This document shows, piece after piece, positions 1 to 11,885 of a stretch of DNA of 64,000 nt. Position numbers and translations under genes: made by a program. The stretch lies in the NCBI RefSeq assembly GCF_030867145.1, contig NC_134428.1, forward strand, positions 7,998,001 through 8,062,000, written 5' to 3'. A model generated the notes under the pieces. That model was not told the DNA's origin and ran no database searches. It worked only from the letters and a program-made list of their open reading frames with translations. This DNA comes from Opisthocomus hoazin (taxonomy: Eukaryota > Chordata > Aves > Opisthocomiformes > Opisthocomidae). Position 1 is the first letter of the stretch, and each line of letters begins with the position of its first letter.

Positions 1-2030
1 ACATGACAATTCGTGTAACACAGATATAACGCATCTTAGACACTTCATCGTGACTCTGCTTCTCATGAAGAGAACAGTTGCAAAGGAATGCACTGGCACT
101 AAATGTGCCACTTGATGGCTGCGGTATACTAACTGACACATCCTGTCAGGTGGTGGTAGTAGATCCTTCAGAGTAATTAAGAATACCATTTTACCAGTGT
201 GAAAATCAAAAGTTAGTGTTTACACTTCTAGAGACGGAGAGAGCTCAGACGTCCTTTACCAGGCTAAAGTTAATCAAGAGGAGTCACATCCTGCGTTTAG
301 TGCAGAAGTGGTATTTGATGTGCACGTCTAGTGCCATTCAGCATTAGTTAAGGCAAGTAAGATTACAGGCAAAAAATTGTGTAACGTTATACTTAAGAAA
401 TTGTTGTCATAAATTTAGCGGTTCTCTCTGAGAATAAAATTAATTCATGGCAGTTGTTCTCTACAGAAATTCGGAGTCTAAGCCAGCAGCGTGGGCTGGC
501 AGAATCGGACCTTTAAAAAGCCGAGGCCGCAGCTTTTACAAATAAACACTACTTCATGCTGACATTTCTTTCCAAGGTATTTCTGAATTCACCAGCAGGA
601 GTTACGTTCAAGGAGCAGGTGATCAAAACGTAATTTTCAGTATTAAACGTTTACGTAATGTAGCCTCAAACCCTCAGATGCCTGAGAAGTGCAGGCACCA
701 TAGTTGGAAACCAGGCACAAGCTGCTGGACTGTTTTCAAGGCGGAGAAAATGCAGTCCGAGCACACGTTTAACTGGAAGGGCATTCTGTGATGGCAGCAC
801 AGTACGGCTCACCGACGTGAACGGTTACTGTCTGGGTGGCATCTTCAGTCTGTTAGAAACTGACAGCAAATTCCATTAAAACTGGAAAAGACGTTTCTTC
901 CACTTACCTCTAGCAAACGTTCTGCTGAAAGTCTTCATATGGTGGTCCATTAAATGGCTGTGTGATGGCTTGTAGACCATGCTGCAGAGGGGTTTCTAGG
1001 TGAGGTACGTGGAATGGAGCTGCAGATAGTGTATATGTGGCCAATAAAGAGCATCCATCAAAACCAGAAGTAATCTCAAATACTCCTTTTATACCAGGTT
1101 GCTAGGAATAAAGTGCAAAACAGAGAGACACCTACATCATTCCGTAGTGTCCAGTATTGAATATAAACACTTTTTTAAGTTAAAAGTGCAAAAATGTATT
1201 TGTAGAAATCTAGCCAAAAAAGCCATTCTAGCTATGAGAGTGAATTCTCGATAAAAAGCAGGGAATGGTTAATAACTATACAATCACACTATTTTTGTAA
1301 AAAATACAGCTCGGATACTCAAAAGACAGCCTAAAATAAATTATAATAATATATAAATTTAAATAGGAACCAAAGCATTGCCATTTGTATTGCCAAAGGA
1401 GGCACTTTGTACTTTGAAGCGTAGGAAATTAAATGCCCCAAAGTATTATCCATACTTTTGTAAAATCAAGGATGTAGATATTTTCAAAGCTGTTTTTGAT
1501 GTTTACCAGTACGGATCTGGTTTTGCTGTTTGAGAAATTTGCATTAAGTAATAGCACAGGCTTTTTTCCAGATCAGATTTTTCTTCACAGTACTGCTTGT
1601 GGTAGAAATAACGCTAACCCGAGTGGGTGTTTCTCTTCTTCTTTTCATAGTCATAATTACATCTTAGCATCTCATTTTGTGGAAAGGAGGAGATGGACAC
1701 CTGTCTCCAGGGCCCTCTTCATTTAAGCACTACTTTACTGAACGCAAATGATGGCAATCAGGGCGTCGGTTCATATATTGCCTTTCTATAAGAAACCATG
1801 ATGCCTTTGTATTTGCTGTTTGCACCCCTGAAATCGATTCCATACGTTTGAATGCCATATGTTTTGCACATTGTACTGTATATATGTAATGCATACTGTA
1901 TTTTTATATGTGTACTACATTTATCAAATATTTTGTACATAGTGGCAATATTGTAGCTACTGAGGAAATGTTTGATATTTCAGCATTTTTGCTAAGTGTC
2001 TCAAATAAAAAAGGAAAACTGTGTTCATCT
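1..2030 (+). other. Probable distal 3' UTR of an upstream gene (MRTFB by synteny)
   Basis: No open frame longer than 60 codons begins before 1496, and nothing resembles a coding exon. The stretch is AT-rich and ends with a canonical AATAAA at 2004-2009, followed by a GT-rich downstream segment (about 2020-2035) as expected for a + strand polyadenylation site. Its last 150 bases hold two Pumilio-type sites, TGTATATA (1877-1884) and TGTACATA (1934-1941). The gene name is inferred only from order: in human, MRTFB ends upstream of tRNA-Thr-CGT, MIR193B and MIR365A on the same strand, and all three are found here downstream. The proximal limit of the UTR is not visible; part of 1-1000 may instead be intron or intergenic. 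Confidence 0.45.
2004..2009 (+). terminator. Polyadenylation signal AATAAA
   Basis: Canonical hexamer, followed 10-30 bases later by a GTGTT/TGTCC-type GT-rich element. It would set the 3' end of the upstream + strand transcript near 2020-2030. Confidence 0.5.
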
Positions 2031-3559
2031 GTCCATGCTTACTATTAATGGTAATTTTCACTTTTAAGTAGTAACTAAAAATTCTGACTCTTACGAGGCA
2101 GAAGCATTTGGCCTATGTTTCCAGGTACCTTTCTCACAAGAAGGACTAAGAGAGAAATCTGTACTGAGACAAACTTCAAAATCAGAGCCAAAATCTGTAC
2201 AAACAGAGATCTCTTGAACTCTCAAAGTTTAGGTTTGGACTGGTTTGGGGTTTGTTGGTTGGGGTGTTTTTTTGGGGGGGAGTGTTTTGGGTTTTTTTAA
2301 AAGCAATACTATTATATTAATTCCTTTCCTGTTTTTTATTCTTTTTCTCAAGAAAAGGTGGGGTCAGAATCCAGACTTTTTAGTACTTTTGTTATTAAAA
2401 AAAAAAAAAAAAACCCCACAAAAATCGTGATATATGCACAAGTGTAACTATCTTACATAACACAGAGGTGAAAGACATAACATGATACTCTTCAACAGAT
2501 TTTAAATGAAGTGGCTTCATACAAATTGACAGCTGTAATCAATGACCTTTTTATATAGCTCAAGCTGTACAGTCCCTATTTTGTCATTTGTCCCTGTATG
2601 CTCATGATGTGCAGCTGCTGGGGTTTACACACACACACTCCCCCATCTGCTGAGAAACGGCTGTTTCTTCGGCTCAGCCCAGCTGTACAAACCTCATCTT
2701 CCACGAGCACTTTTGGAAGGTGTGAGTACTTGGGAAGGGCGTGCTTTTCCTAGGCTACCTGGAGAGTAACCATGCCTTAGCTGCACAAACCTAAGAAGCT
2801 CTGACAGCGTTCTAACTAAATTGCAGAGACCTATTAAGTAATTTTGTATATTCCCCCTTCTTTTTAACAAGAGCAAAACACCTTATTAACTAAGTCTTCT
2901 AAAGTCTAGCATAGAAGAGTCACTTAATGTGTGCATCAACCACGTATGACTGGGGGGGGCGGGCTGCTAAAGAGATCACTGCGCAAACACTAGTTCAAAC
3001 TCATCCCCATCAAAAAGAAAAAAAAAAGCCTGATCAAAACTCAATATACTCTGGCAAGACTTTAGAAAATACAGTATGAATCCAGCAGAGATTTCTGTCA
3101 ACCGCAGAGAGGCGAGTCTCGCGAAATGCTGAAAGGCTTCATGCCTTGCATTCCCCCCAGCGTCTGCTGGTGGGGAGGGGAACAAGCTACCCTGCTGAAG
3201 CCGCCTACAGAAGCAACAGCAAGGGAGCGCGGCGGTGCTAACACTGTTCTGATGCTCAGTGCCAGGGTGAGAAAGGAGGAAGGAAAAATCTCGGTTTTGT
3301 CCCCACCCCAAGTAAGGTGTTTTTTTTAGGGAGGAAAAAGGGCATCTCACGATCCAGCACAGACGAGGCATTCCCAAGAGGTGCGGTTGCTATTGTGACG
3401 CGCGGGTGTGTTGCGGCGGGTCCGGAGCAGGCCGCGGGAAGGGGCCCGCTGCGCTGCTCAGACCAGGCCACGCAGCCCCCAAGTAAGTTTATATAGGCAT
3501 TCTTATCAGCTGCAAAATACTACGATGCTTTTTTATCTTTTAAAGATAAACTCTTTAAC
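2031..3559. other. Intergenic, no gene seen
   Basis: Contains a G/T-rich low-complexity patch (about 2233-2300), a 17-base A run (2397-2413), and a short CpG-rich patch at about 3390-3480. No gene or named repeat was recognised. Short open frames on both strands around 3000-3470 have no family features. Confidence 0.6.
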
Positions 3560-4750
3560 AAGAGTGGACAAGGGAAAAATCAATGGATATCATCTATCTG
3601 GATTTTTGTAAAGCCTTTGACACAGTCCCCCACAACAGCCTTCTCTCTAAATTGGAGAGCCATGGATTTGATGGGTGGGCTGTTCGGTGGGTAAGGAATT
3701 GGTTGGATGGTCGCAGCCAGAGGGTAGTGGTCAAATGTCCACATGGAGACCAGTGATGAGTGGAGTCCCTCAGGGGTCCATACTGGGACCGGTGCTGTTC
3801 AATATATTTATCAATGACATGGACAGTGACATCGAGTGTGTACCCTCAGCAAGTTTGCAGATGACACCAAGCTGAGTGGTACAGTTGAGACACCAGAAGG
3901 ACAGGATGCCATCCAGAGGGACCTGGACAAGCTGGAGAGGTGGGCCTGTGTGAACCTCATGAGGTTCAACAAGGCCAAGTGCAAGGTCCTACACCTGGGT
4001 CGGGGTAATCCCCGCTATCAATACAGGCTGGGGGATGAAAGGATCGAGAGCAGCCCTGCTGAGAGGGACTTGGGGGTACTGATAGACGAAAGGCTGGACA
4101 TGAGCCGGCAATGTGCGCTGGCAGCCCAGAGGGCCAACCGTGTCCTGGGCTGCATCAAGAGAAGCGTGGCCAACAGGTCAAGAGAGGTGATTCTGCCCCT
4201 CTACTCTGCTCTGGTGAGACCTCACCTGGACTACTGCGTTCAGCTCTGGAGCCCTCAGCACAAGAAGGACATGGAACTGTTGGAGCGGGTCCAAAGGAGG
4301 GCTACAAAAATGATCCGAGGGCTGGAGCACCTCTCCCTATGAGGACAGGCTGAGAGAGTTGGGCTTGTTCAGCCTGGAGAAGAGAAGGCTGCGCGGAGAC
4401 CTGGTTGCAGCCTTTCAGTACTTAAAGGGAGCCTATAGGAAAGATGGGGACAATCTTTTTATCAGAGACAACAGTGACAGGATGAGGGGTAATGGTTTTA
4501 AACTAAAACAGGGTAGGTTTAGGCTGGATATAAGGAAGACATTCTTCACAATGAGGGTGGTGAAACACTGGAACGGGTTGCCCAGAGAGGTAGTGGAGGC
4601 CCCATCCCTGGAAACATTCAAGACCAGGTTGGACAGGGCTCTGAGCAACCTGATCTAGTTAGTGGTGTCCCTGCTCGCTGCGGGGGGGTTGGACTAGATG
4701 ACCTCTAGGGGTCCCTTCCGACCCAAAACTTTCTGTGATTCTATGATTCT
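3560..4750 (+). mobile_element. CR1 LINE fragment, 5'-truncated, reverse transcriptase C-terminal part plus 3' end
   Basis: CR1 is the dominant non-LTR retrotransposon of birds; its ORF2 encodes an endonuclease and reverse transcriptase. The fragment enters within RT motif A, readable as [15 protein letters not shown], continues through [15 protein letters not shown], the catalytic FADD (3854-3865) and the C-terminal domain to the end of ORF2 near 4658. It then runs into a 3' tail ending in GATTCTATGATTCT (4737-4750). The reading frame is broken several times: a stop near 3750, shifts before about 3770 and near 3840, and another near 4340. It cannot encode an active enzyme. The copy is 5'-truncated, the usual product of incomplete reverse transcription, with the junction near 3560. 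It is the only CR1 here on the + strand. Confidence 0.96.
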
Positions 4751-7559
4751 TTTACAGTACTAGTCTTAATTTAACCAGAAAGGAAACCGTGTTTGTACCA
4801 CCTTCTTCTGAATAGGCACTACCTGTAATTCTCTAACAACAAAAAAATCTATGGAAAAACAAGTAAGTACAAAGAATGAGGCTATTCTGTGAGAAATGAA
4901 GTGACATTTCAGGCCATACTAAGGCAAAGAAAGGATTAGAAAATCCTTTCTGATGTGGACAAGATCACAGCCACTTTCATTCATGACCCTTCTGAATCCT
5001 TCCAAGGTTTTCAAGATGTGCTGGATTGTGGGGTTGCGTATCTGCACCTGGGATGCTGCTCGGCTTGTGTTCTAGAACACACCCCTCTGTGAATTCAGGA
5101 GGAGCTGTGAGCTGTTGTGTACACACAGGTTTCTTTTCACCACGAAGCTGCTTCATTTAAACATTCACGACTGCACGTCCTCTTGTGGAGGCAGTCTCCA
5201 TACTAGATCACCTCCTCCTCCTTCTTAAAGTCCACTCTGTGCTGATGGCATCAGAACTCGGCCAAACACTACAACACCTTAGTACCCATAAAACGGAACA
5301 AATTTAAACTTACTCATGTGCCTTGTGAAGGTCATGAAACACCTTTTCTTTATGAACGTTAACCATTCTAAAAGTTTGCAGGCTACATACGCCACAAGCT
5401 TACCTTCAGGTACTGCATGCCAAACACCAGCATTGCAAGACAAGCGCAGCACTTTGTGTGTGTGCGTGCATTACAGAATTCACAGCTTGACTGTGTCAGA
5501 GATGAAGCACTTGTTTTGGTGCCAAATGGCAATCTGGGGTTTTGTTTACAAAGACCAAGAAATCTAAACACATAACCCTCCCCCAAACTGTGTTCATGTG
5601 AGTACTACGATGTCGCCACCAAGACAAGCAGGACTGCTAACGCTTGAGATCATGCTGCGTGACCTCTTCCCATCAGCCAAACCCTGGCTGTCAACACAAC
5701 CTGCATGTATGAACCCATATTCCACAGATGGCCACCATCCCACTTGTCTTCACTCCGCACAATATTAAACGCTATATACTCCTGCCTGTTCGCTTGTTGT
5801 GTACTACAGAGATGTTGCCAGAGTGACATATTTATCAGAATATTTCTACTGCCTCAAGTCAGAGATGTTTCCTTGCTGCAGAGAAGTCGCACCACCCCCA
5901 CTGCAGTCTGCAGCCCCACCCAGACCTTCCTAAAAGAGAATCAAAGTCGCCAATGAGGAGCATCTGAGACCCAACAGCTAGAGAGATTTTTCCTTTAAGT
6001 GTTTATCCATAAATTGATAGAGTAACTCTAAGAAATGTTTCCCTTCACACAAAAAGTTACCTGAAGATGAGTCTCCAGCCTTCTCTGCAGAAAAAGGACC
6101 GCAGGACCGCTCTACCTTAACACTGCATCATTCCCGAATCCCTCCAAGACAGCTGCTCTCCAGTAAAAGTTAAAACAGTGAACAGAGATATTCCTTCATA
6201 AGGCTAGGACAAAGTCTAGACTGAAGTAATTGATAACTGAGGAGTGTTCCAGCTACCCCACAGCAAGTCTTTATCAGCTCCGCTATAGAGCTGAACAAAC
6301 TCTGCATAAACACGGCTGCTCCCCTGTAGAAAAGTCAGGGAGGTTGCAGGAAGGGGCCTGGTTTCATACATGACAACAGCCATCAAAGCCCTCTCCTACA
6401 GCAACACCTCCATCTCGTAGAAGTGAGGCTTAGGGAAGGAAGAAAAAAACCTGGTGATTATTTTCTCCAAAATCTCTGGCATTGTCTTTTCAGCATCAGA
6501 GTCTTGCGAAGACTTCCCTTTAGGAAATTCATGTTGTGTTTTGAAAAAGATTTGGTCAGAAGAGAACACTGCGTAAGGAGGATTCAGCATAAAGAATGCG
6601 GGCTTTCACATGGAGCTCCAACGAGGGTAACCACCACCACAGAAGACACTTTCAAACAAAAGGATCCAGACGTCAAAAGAAACTGCAGGAAATTGCAGGT
6701 TTTTAAATCGAGTTTACGTTTTAAGAACTATTGTTTTGATAAATCAGCTCACCATCAAACAGCACTTTGTTTATCTGGACAGTAAGATTTTTGCAGACGC
6801 ACTGAGGAAGCAGAGGGTGGGCAACCTTTTTTAAACCCAAGCAAGCATTTCCTCTTCATCTGCTCAGAAGATCTTTACAGTCTCAAATTGAGCTTTCAAT
6901 CTCCCCATTCAGCTCAGGAAGAACTTTAGCATGAGAAGATGTTTTACCATTAAATCCTATTTCTGATGCCAACCAAACATGTTTATTAAAACTGTGGCAT
7001 ATTTGAAGAGCGACAACTCATGAATTCCGCGCGTATTTCAAACAGTCCCCTCTGCTTCCTCCCATCACAAAATCACTTCTCAGCTCACAAAGATACAAAA
7101 CCACAGATAGGACACAGAGGAGGAGCTGCACAGGAGCTGCTGTCCCAGCGAAGCTGACAAACGGCAGCATCCGAAGGACTGAAATTTGTTCATAGAGCCA
7201 AGCCATCGGGCACGAGTTTTCCTGACGACGGCTCAGCGAGCACCCCAAAAGAACACAGATATGTTAACCTTTCAACGTGCCTGCACTACAGCACCGCCAG
7301 ATGAGTAACTCAGCCTCGGCAAAGGTACCGCTGTCAACACCTTTACGTGCTTCTTCCACCAAAAAAGATAAAGGCTGGCCATAGCTGGGCTCCGTACCCC
7401 TCCCAGGCCGATAAACAAATTCCTTTCACCCAGGAAGATGGGCTTGAACTTGGGCGTCCAGCAAAAGCTTCACAGGGATCTCCACAACGAGCCGCAAGTG
7501 AAAACTAAAGCCCTTGTGGTCGGGTCACCCGTGTACATATCTAGGACACCAGACCTGGA
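4751..7559. other. Intergenic, no gene seen
   Basis: Mixed composition without a recognised gene, RNA or repeat. Open frames here are short and not in a protein family I recognise. No splice-flanked coding exon stands out. Confidence 0.55.
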
Positions 7560-7969
7560 AACACAGGCACTTCGCACCTTTCCTGCACCGCGGTTCGCCG
7601 CTCGAGATGTCTGTGGAGAACGAGTACCAGGCACCTGGCGGGCTTACCGCCGTTTACCGCGTGGTCACCCCGCAGGTTTGCATCGCTGCTTCTCCCCTCG
7701 GCGGCAGCAGGCTGCTCTCCCGCCGCTGCTCCGACCGGCCCAGGCGGGCTGCGCTGCTCCCGGCGCCTTGCCCGCCCCGGCGGGGCACCCCCCGGCCGCG
7801 GCACGGCGGCAGCCCCGCACCCCCCGGAGCGCCGCTGCGGCACCGCCTCCGCGCCCGGAGGGGCGCCTCGCTGGGCGAGGACTCCCTCCCCTCGCGGGGC
7901 CCTTCCCGGCCCGCCCCACCCCACGGAGAGGGGCCCTCCCCGGCCCGCTCCCGCAGGGGCCGGGACACG

Positions 7970-8022
7970 CACCAGCACCACCACCACCGCCTCCACCTCC
8001 TCCTCCTCCTCCGTCTCCTCAG
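7970..8022. repeat. Triplet repeat (CAC)n / (CTC)n
   Basis: Imperfect run of CAC/CCA units followed by TCC/CTC units, strand-asymmetric (pyrimidine-rich on +). In one frame it gives a histidine/leucine run, in another a proline run; neither is evidence of coding. Confidence 0.85.
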
Positions 8023-8158
8023 CAGCCGCCCGCCCCCCCGCGCGCCGCCCAACGGCCGCCAGGTGCGCGCGCAGGCGCGGGCCGCGAGGGCGGGGCACGG
8101 GCGGCCGCGCGGGAGTGGCGCCAGCGGTAGAAGGGCGTGGGGAGGGGCGAGCAACGGA

Positions 8159-8230
8159 GGCGCGGTGGCCAAGTGGTAAGGCGTCGGTCTCGTAAACCGA
8201 AGATCACGGGTTCGAACCCCGTCCGTGCCT
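8159..8230 (+). tRNA. tRNA-Thr(CGT): tRNA-Thr, anticodon CGT
   Basis: A complete 72-nt intronless tRNA gene decoding ACG codons. The acceptor stem GGCGCGG (8159-8165) pairs with CCGTGCC (8223-8229), with one G-T wobble and discriminator T at 8230. The D stem is GCC/GGC, the anticodon stem TCGGT/ACCGA encloses CTCGTAA with anticodon CGT at 8191-8193, and the T stem ACGGG/CCCGT with loop TTCGAAC is fully paired. The internal Pol III promoter is intact: A box TGGCCAAGTGG (8166-8176) and B box GGTTCGAACC (8209-8218). A T5 terminator follows 30 bases downstream. CCA is not encoded, as normal in eukaryotes. From memory, human tRNA-Thr-CGT genes lie beside both the MIR193B/MIR365A and MIR193A/MIR365B clusters, so this copy supports the locus assignment. 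Confidence 0.97.
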
Positions 8231-8259
8231 GCGGCAGCCGATGACTGTGGTTTCGCTCC

Positions 8260-8264
8260 TTTTT
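8260..8264 (+). terminator. RNA polymerase III terminator (T5)
   Basis: The first run of at least four T residues downstream of the tRNA, 30 bases after its 3' end. It predicts a pre-tRNA trailer of about 30-34 nt. Confidence 0.85.
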
Positions 8265-8400
8265 AGGGGACGGCGGGAGCCCCGGCGGCGGCGACGAGAC
8301 TCGGGCGCGTCCCGCGGCCTGCCCACACTGCGTGTTTCGTGTCAGAGGTGCGAGGTCGAGACGACATCTGCCAAAGCCGAGGGGAGCCGTGCCACAGGCC

Positions 8401-8598
8401 GCCGACATGCGCGCCAACGCCGTGCTGCACAAGGCCAAGATGCGCACCGAAGCTGCACCACGCGTGGCCGAGATGTGTGCCAAACCCGTGCCACAAGGGG
8501 CTGAGATGCACGCCAAAGCTGTGCCAGATGTGGCCAAGATGCGTGCCAACACTGTGCCACACGAGGCCGAGACGTGTGCTGCAGCTGTGCCACACGCG
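8401..8598. repeat. 33-bp minisatellite, six tandem units
   Basis: Six consecutive units start at 8401, 8434, 8467, 8500, 8533 and 8566, each exactly 33 bp, diverged from one another by substitutions only. A degenerate seventh copy with an indel can be followed upstream in about 8362-8400. The units share the pattern GCCRAGATG..GCCAA..C..GTGCCACA. Because 33 is divisible by three, every frame stays open, giving repetitive translations on both strands (for example 11-residue units AKMRTEAAPRV, AEMCAKPVPQG on +). There is no independent sign of coding. It starts about 140 bases after the Pol III terminator. Confidence 0.92.
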
Positions 8599-10899
8599 TT
8601 TCCTGCCCGGCGCCCACCAGACACAGACTGGCTGCTGCGAGGAGCGATGGAGCCTCTGCAGCCGCTCATCTGAAGTGATGCTGTCCACAGGCTGCACCTA
8701 CCGAGATCATCCTGTAACTCCCAGGCCTTTGCATTCCCCCCCGAATCTGTTTGATTATTTATTAATCTAGTTCCGTCTGCCGGTTAGTGAAACACGAGGT
8801 TTCTTCATCTGTATCACCACCTGCTCAGAAGGATTATTCACAATCTGGTTAGTGTTCACATTTTCTGTTTCTTTAAACACAAAAAAACTTGCGGTCAGGC
8901 TGGAAAGGGGTAAGGACAGGGGCTGGTTCCGCTGGCAGGAGATGTGCGACACTCACCCACCGCCACGCACACGCAGACAGCGCGTACCCCAGGCGCGCTG
9001 TCCCGCCAGGAAGGCCAGCCCAGGGACACGGGCGGGACCTGCCGCCACACCAGCACACCCAGCTCAGGGCTGACAGTGCCGGCAGCCATCCTGGCGACAG
9101 CACTGGTAACACGCTACCAGTCGAAGGAGATGGTCACCGGCTCATGTCCGGCGTTCACCTGCCGTTTGAAGCCTCACTGACCTGTGATTATTCCATGCAG
9201 TCAGTTTTGTCTCCTTCGTGACAGGTCTTCCTCCCATAACCTGCACTGCTGTTGTCTGCAGTGCAGATGTAGCAATAATTAACACACCGCGCGGGTTTAC
9301 TGCCATGACATAAAGACATTTACACCACATCAAACCTTCAAGAAAGCGTTGGCAAATTCGCCTTCAGCCATCTCCTCTCTAGACAACACAATCCCCAAAT
9401 CTCCCCTTTTAGGTCAGGTTTTCTAATCGTGCCTCTGATCACCCTTGCTGCAACCCCCCAGACCCTCTCCGGTTGCTACACACTCTCCTCGACATGAGGG
9501 CCCGAAGCGGACGCGCCACTGCTGCCGCCGACCAGCCCTGAACGGAGCAGAGCGCTGCTGCACGCCACAACTCGCCGGCCCCCGCAAGCGGTGGAGCGGG
9601 AATTCACGCCACGCGTACCCAGCCAAGCCTCCGCTGCCGTAGCCGCAGTGCTCGAGGAGCCGCGCAGCTGCCATCGCATCAAGTGCCAAGAGTCGTTACC
9701 CGCGCTGGCACATGTGGCCCTTTCCCCAGAGTGGGCCGCAGGGCGTGAAATGTAAGCTAGAAATTCCTCCCTGCCCACGCGCTCAGCTGCGGGTCGCCGG
9801 GCCCGTGGCCCACAGCGAGTGGCTACAACAGCAGCCAGAGGCCGATGGGGCCGAATGTCCGGCAGCACAGGCAGTGTGGAGTCACGGGGAATGAGCCCGC
9901 TCCTTCATCCAGATCCATCACCCCACCAGCCTGCAGAAACCCCTCGCGCTGTGCAGTCTCACTGGTGAAAGCGGAAGGTGAAGCAAATTTAATTTAGTTT
10001 CATCATTTTGTCATTTTCACAGAGCCTCTTGCTGCCTTTCGGAGTTAATTGCATTTTCGGTGTGGCAACCAGTATGACCAACAGAGGACAGCACATCCAT
10101 TTCTGTCAGTGATCGAGAGATCCTGAACTTGAAGCTGCCATTCACTGCTGGGCTCAGGAGGCAACAGCGACAGGCAGAGCAGAGCAGCGACAGGCAGAGC
10201 AGAGCAGCTGCGTAAGCCAGCCAGCTGCCAAGGGCCTTTTCGCAGTTAACCAAAGCTGTTCTGAGTTCTGAGAGCGGCCAGAATCCGCTCCTGAGCGGGC
10301 GCTGGTGCTAACGGACCACGGCTCTGCGTTCTGCGGCAGCTGTCGATGGGGCACGGCGGCAGCAGCCAGCACGGCCTCGGGAGGCAAAGCCCACGGGCTG
10401 GGCCAGCGAGCTCTGCCGCGTCCCCTTCAACGCCTCGGGCAGGCGAGGCGTCTGTAACCGCGCTTTGATTAAATGGGGTGTGGACACAACACCGAAGGGG
10501 AGCCGGACTCCCCTGTGTTTATTGCGTTTGGTTTGAGGGCAGAGAAGACTCTGCAAGTCGTAACGAAATTCAAAGAGCAAACCCAAGGATCTCATGTGGC
10601 TGAGGGGAATTTCATTACAGAAATTCAATTAACCGGCAAGAGTCACACACAGTGAAATCTATTACCTTTTCCCAAAAGCTGGCTATTGCGGGTTTTTATA
10701 GCAACCTTTGCTGCTCCTGGATAAAAAATGCTTTATTACAAACACATTGACATCTTTCTATAATTAACAGCACATAACAACATCTTCACCCGTCAGCGCT
10801 CTGCGCGCGTTCGTTTCTGCTCCCTACGAAATGTGTCAGATCCCGTTTTTCACAAAGGTATTGCTCAAGCAGGACTGGGTGTTCGACACAAGAGCCAAG
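8599..10899. other. Intergenic with CpG-rich patches, no gene seen
   Basis: GC-rich patches at about 8930-9110 and 9480-9870 alternate with AT-rich sequence. A 20-bp perfect tandem duplication occupies 10165-10204. No coding exon or RNA gene was recognised. Confidence 0.55.
10165..10204. repeat. 20-bp perfect tandem duplication
   Basis: The unit CAGCGACAGGCAGAGCAGAG occurs twice head to tail without a mismatch (10165-10184, 10185-10204), so it is recent or homogenised. Confidence 0.9.
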
Positions 10900-11302
10900 C
10901 AAAGACACCGACCTCGGGGACACGCGGGGGATAGCAGCGGCTCACCGCAGCGTTGCAGGTCTGCCACCTGTCCCGATTTGTGTTTGTCGGCCAGGGCCTG
11001 ATCCCGGGAACTGCTGGGCAGGAGTGACTGGCGGCCTGAGACACCGCGGGGTCAGCGGGGGCTGGCAGCGCTCACCAGCTCTCGGTCTTGCAGCCCTTAA
11101 AGAACAGCCGACCCATGAATTCCCGCTCACGCGAGCACTGACACCGCACACGCCTGAAGTACCAACAGGAGTTACTCACAGCGGCGTCGCACACAGGCCA
11201 CGGCCCACAGAGCGCGTTCGGCACCACCGGTGAGTGCGGCCCAGCTCGGCCCGTTTCTCCCTCCCAGGCGCGTTCCTCCTCTGCGCTGCGCGCACGGGTC
11301 TG

Positions 11303-11392
11303 GCGTGGGGACACGGGGGGACACCACGCACGGGACACAGCAGACAGACACGGGGGACAGCAGACATGGGGGACAGCACGCACGGGGACGGG
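11303..11392. repeat. Degenerate GGGGACA-type short repeat
   Basis: Recurring ACACGGGGGACA / ACATGGGGGACA / GCACGGGGAC motifs at irregular spacing of about 16-22 bases; a purine-rich degenerate array within the CpG island. Confidence 0.6.
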
Positions 11393-11749
11393 CACCTACG
11401 AGCCGCCGCGGCAGACGGGGAGGGGGTCACTGTTCAGCACCGATCAGCCCCCTCCCCGCACGACAGCCCCGGGTCCTGCGGGCGCAAGGCGAGATGCGCG
11501 CCCACCGCCCTCCCTCCCCCGCCCTCCCGCCGCACCGCACCGCACCGCTGTGACCCCCCGCGCCCGCACCCCTCTGCAGCAGGCGCGGCCGGAGTTCACC
11601 GCGCTGCCCTCCCCGGCGCCCGCGCACCGCCGGCACTGCCGCTGCCCCGCTGCGGGGCCGGGGCCGGCTGCTCGGAGACGGGCCTGCGGGGCCCGGCCGC
11701 TCCCGCACGGCTCTGTGGCACCGCCGCCGGGCGCGCCGAGCCTTTGTGC

Positions 11750-11771
11750 GGGGGGGGGGGGGGGGGGGGGG
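11750..11771 (+). repeat. Homopolymer run of 22 G
   Basis: Uninterrupted G22 on the + strand within the CpG island, able to form G-quadruplexes. Its length in the assembly is unreliable for this kind of sequence. Confidence 0.85.
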
Positions 11772-11885
11772 AGGGTGTCTCCCGCCGCCCCGCTCCGCGC
11801 TGCCCGCGCCCTGCCCCCCCCTTTAAAGGAAGAGGATCCGAAGGATAAAACACCCCCCCCCGCGGCGGCCTCTCGCGCGGCGCCG

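Larger units (their letters stand above)
7560..8330. promoter_or_regulatory. CpG island containing the tRNA-Thr gene
   Basis: High G+C and dense CpG between about 7590 and 8330, against much poorer flanks. It includes a CCN triplet-rich stretch (7970-8022) and has the tRNA gene at its downstream edge. Long overlapping open frames on both strands are proline/arginine/alanine-rich and reflect composition, not genes. It could be kept unmethylated by Pol III activity, or mark an additional Pol II start; the sequence alone does not decide. Confidence 0.65.

Noticed and set aside
7438-8179. Overlapping 170-230-codon frames on both strands near the tRNA
   Set aside because: Compositional; they include triplet-repeat homopolymers, and one runs through the tRNA gene.
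8332-8673. Repetitive 113-codon frame over the minisatellite
   Set aside because: A 33-bp unit keeps every frame open, so openness is not evidence of coding; no Kozak, splice or family support.
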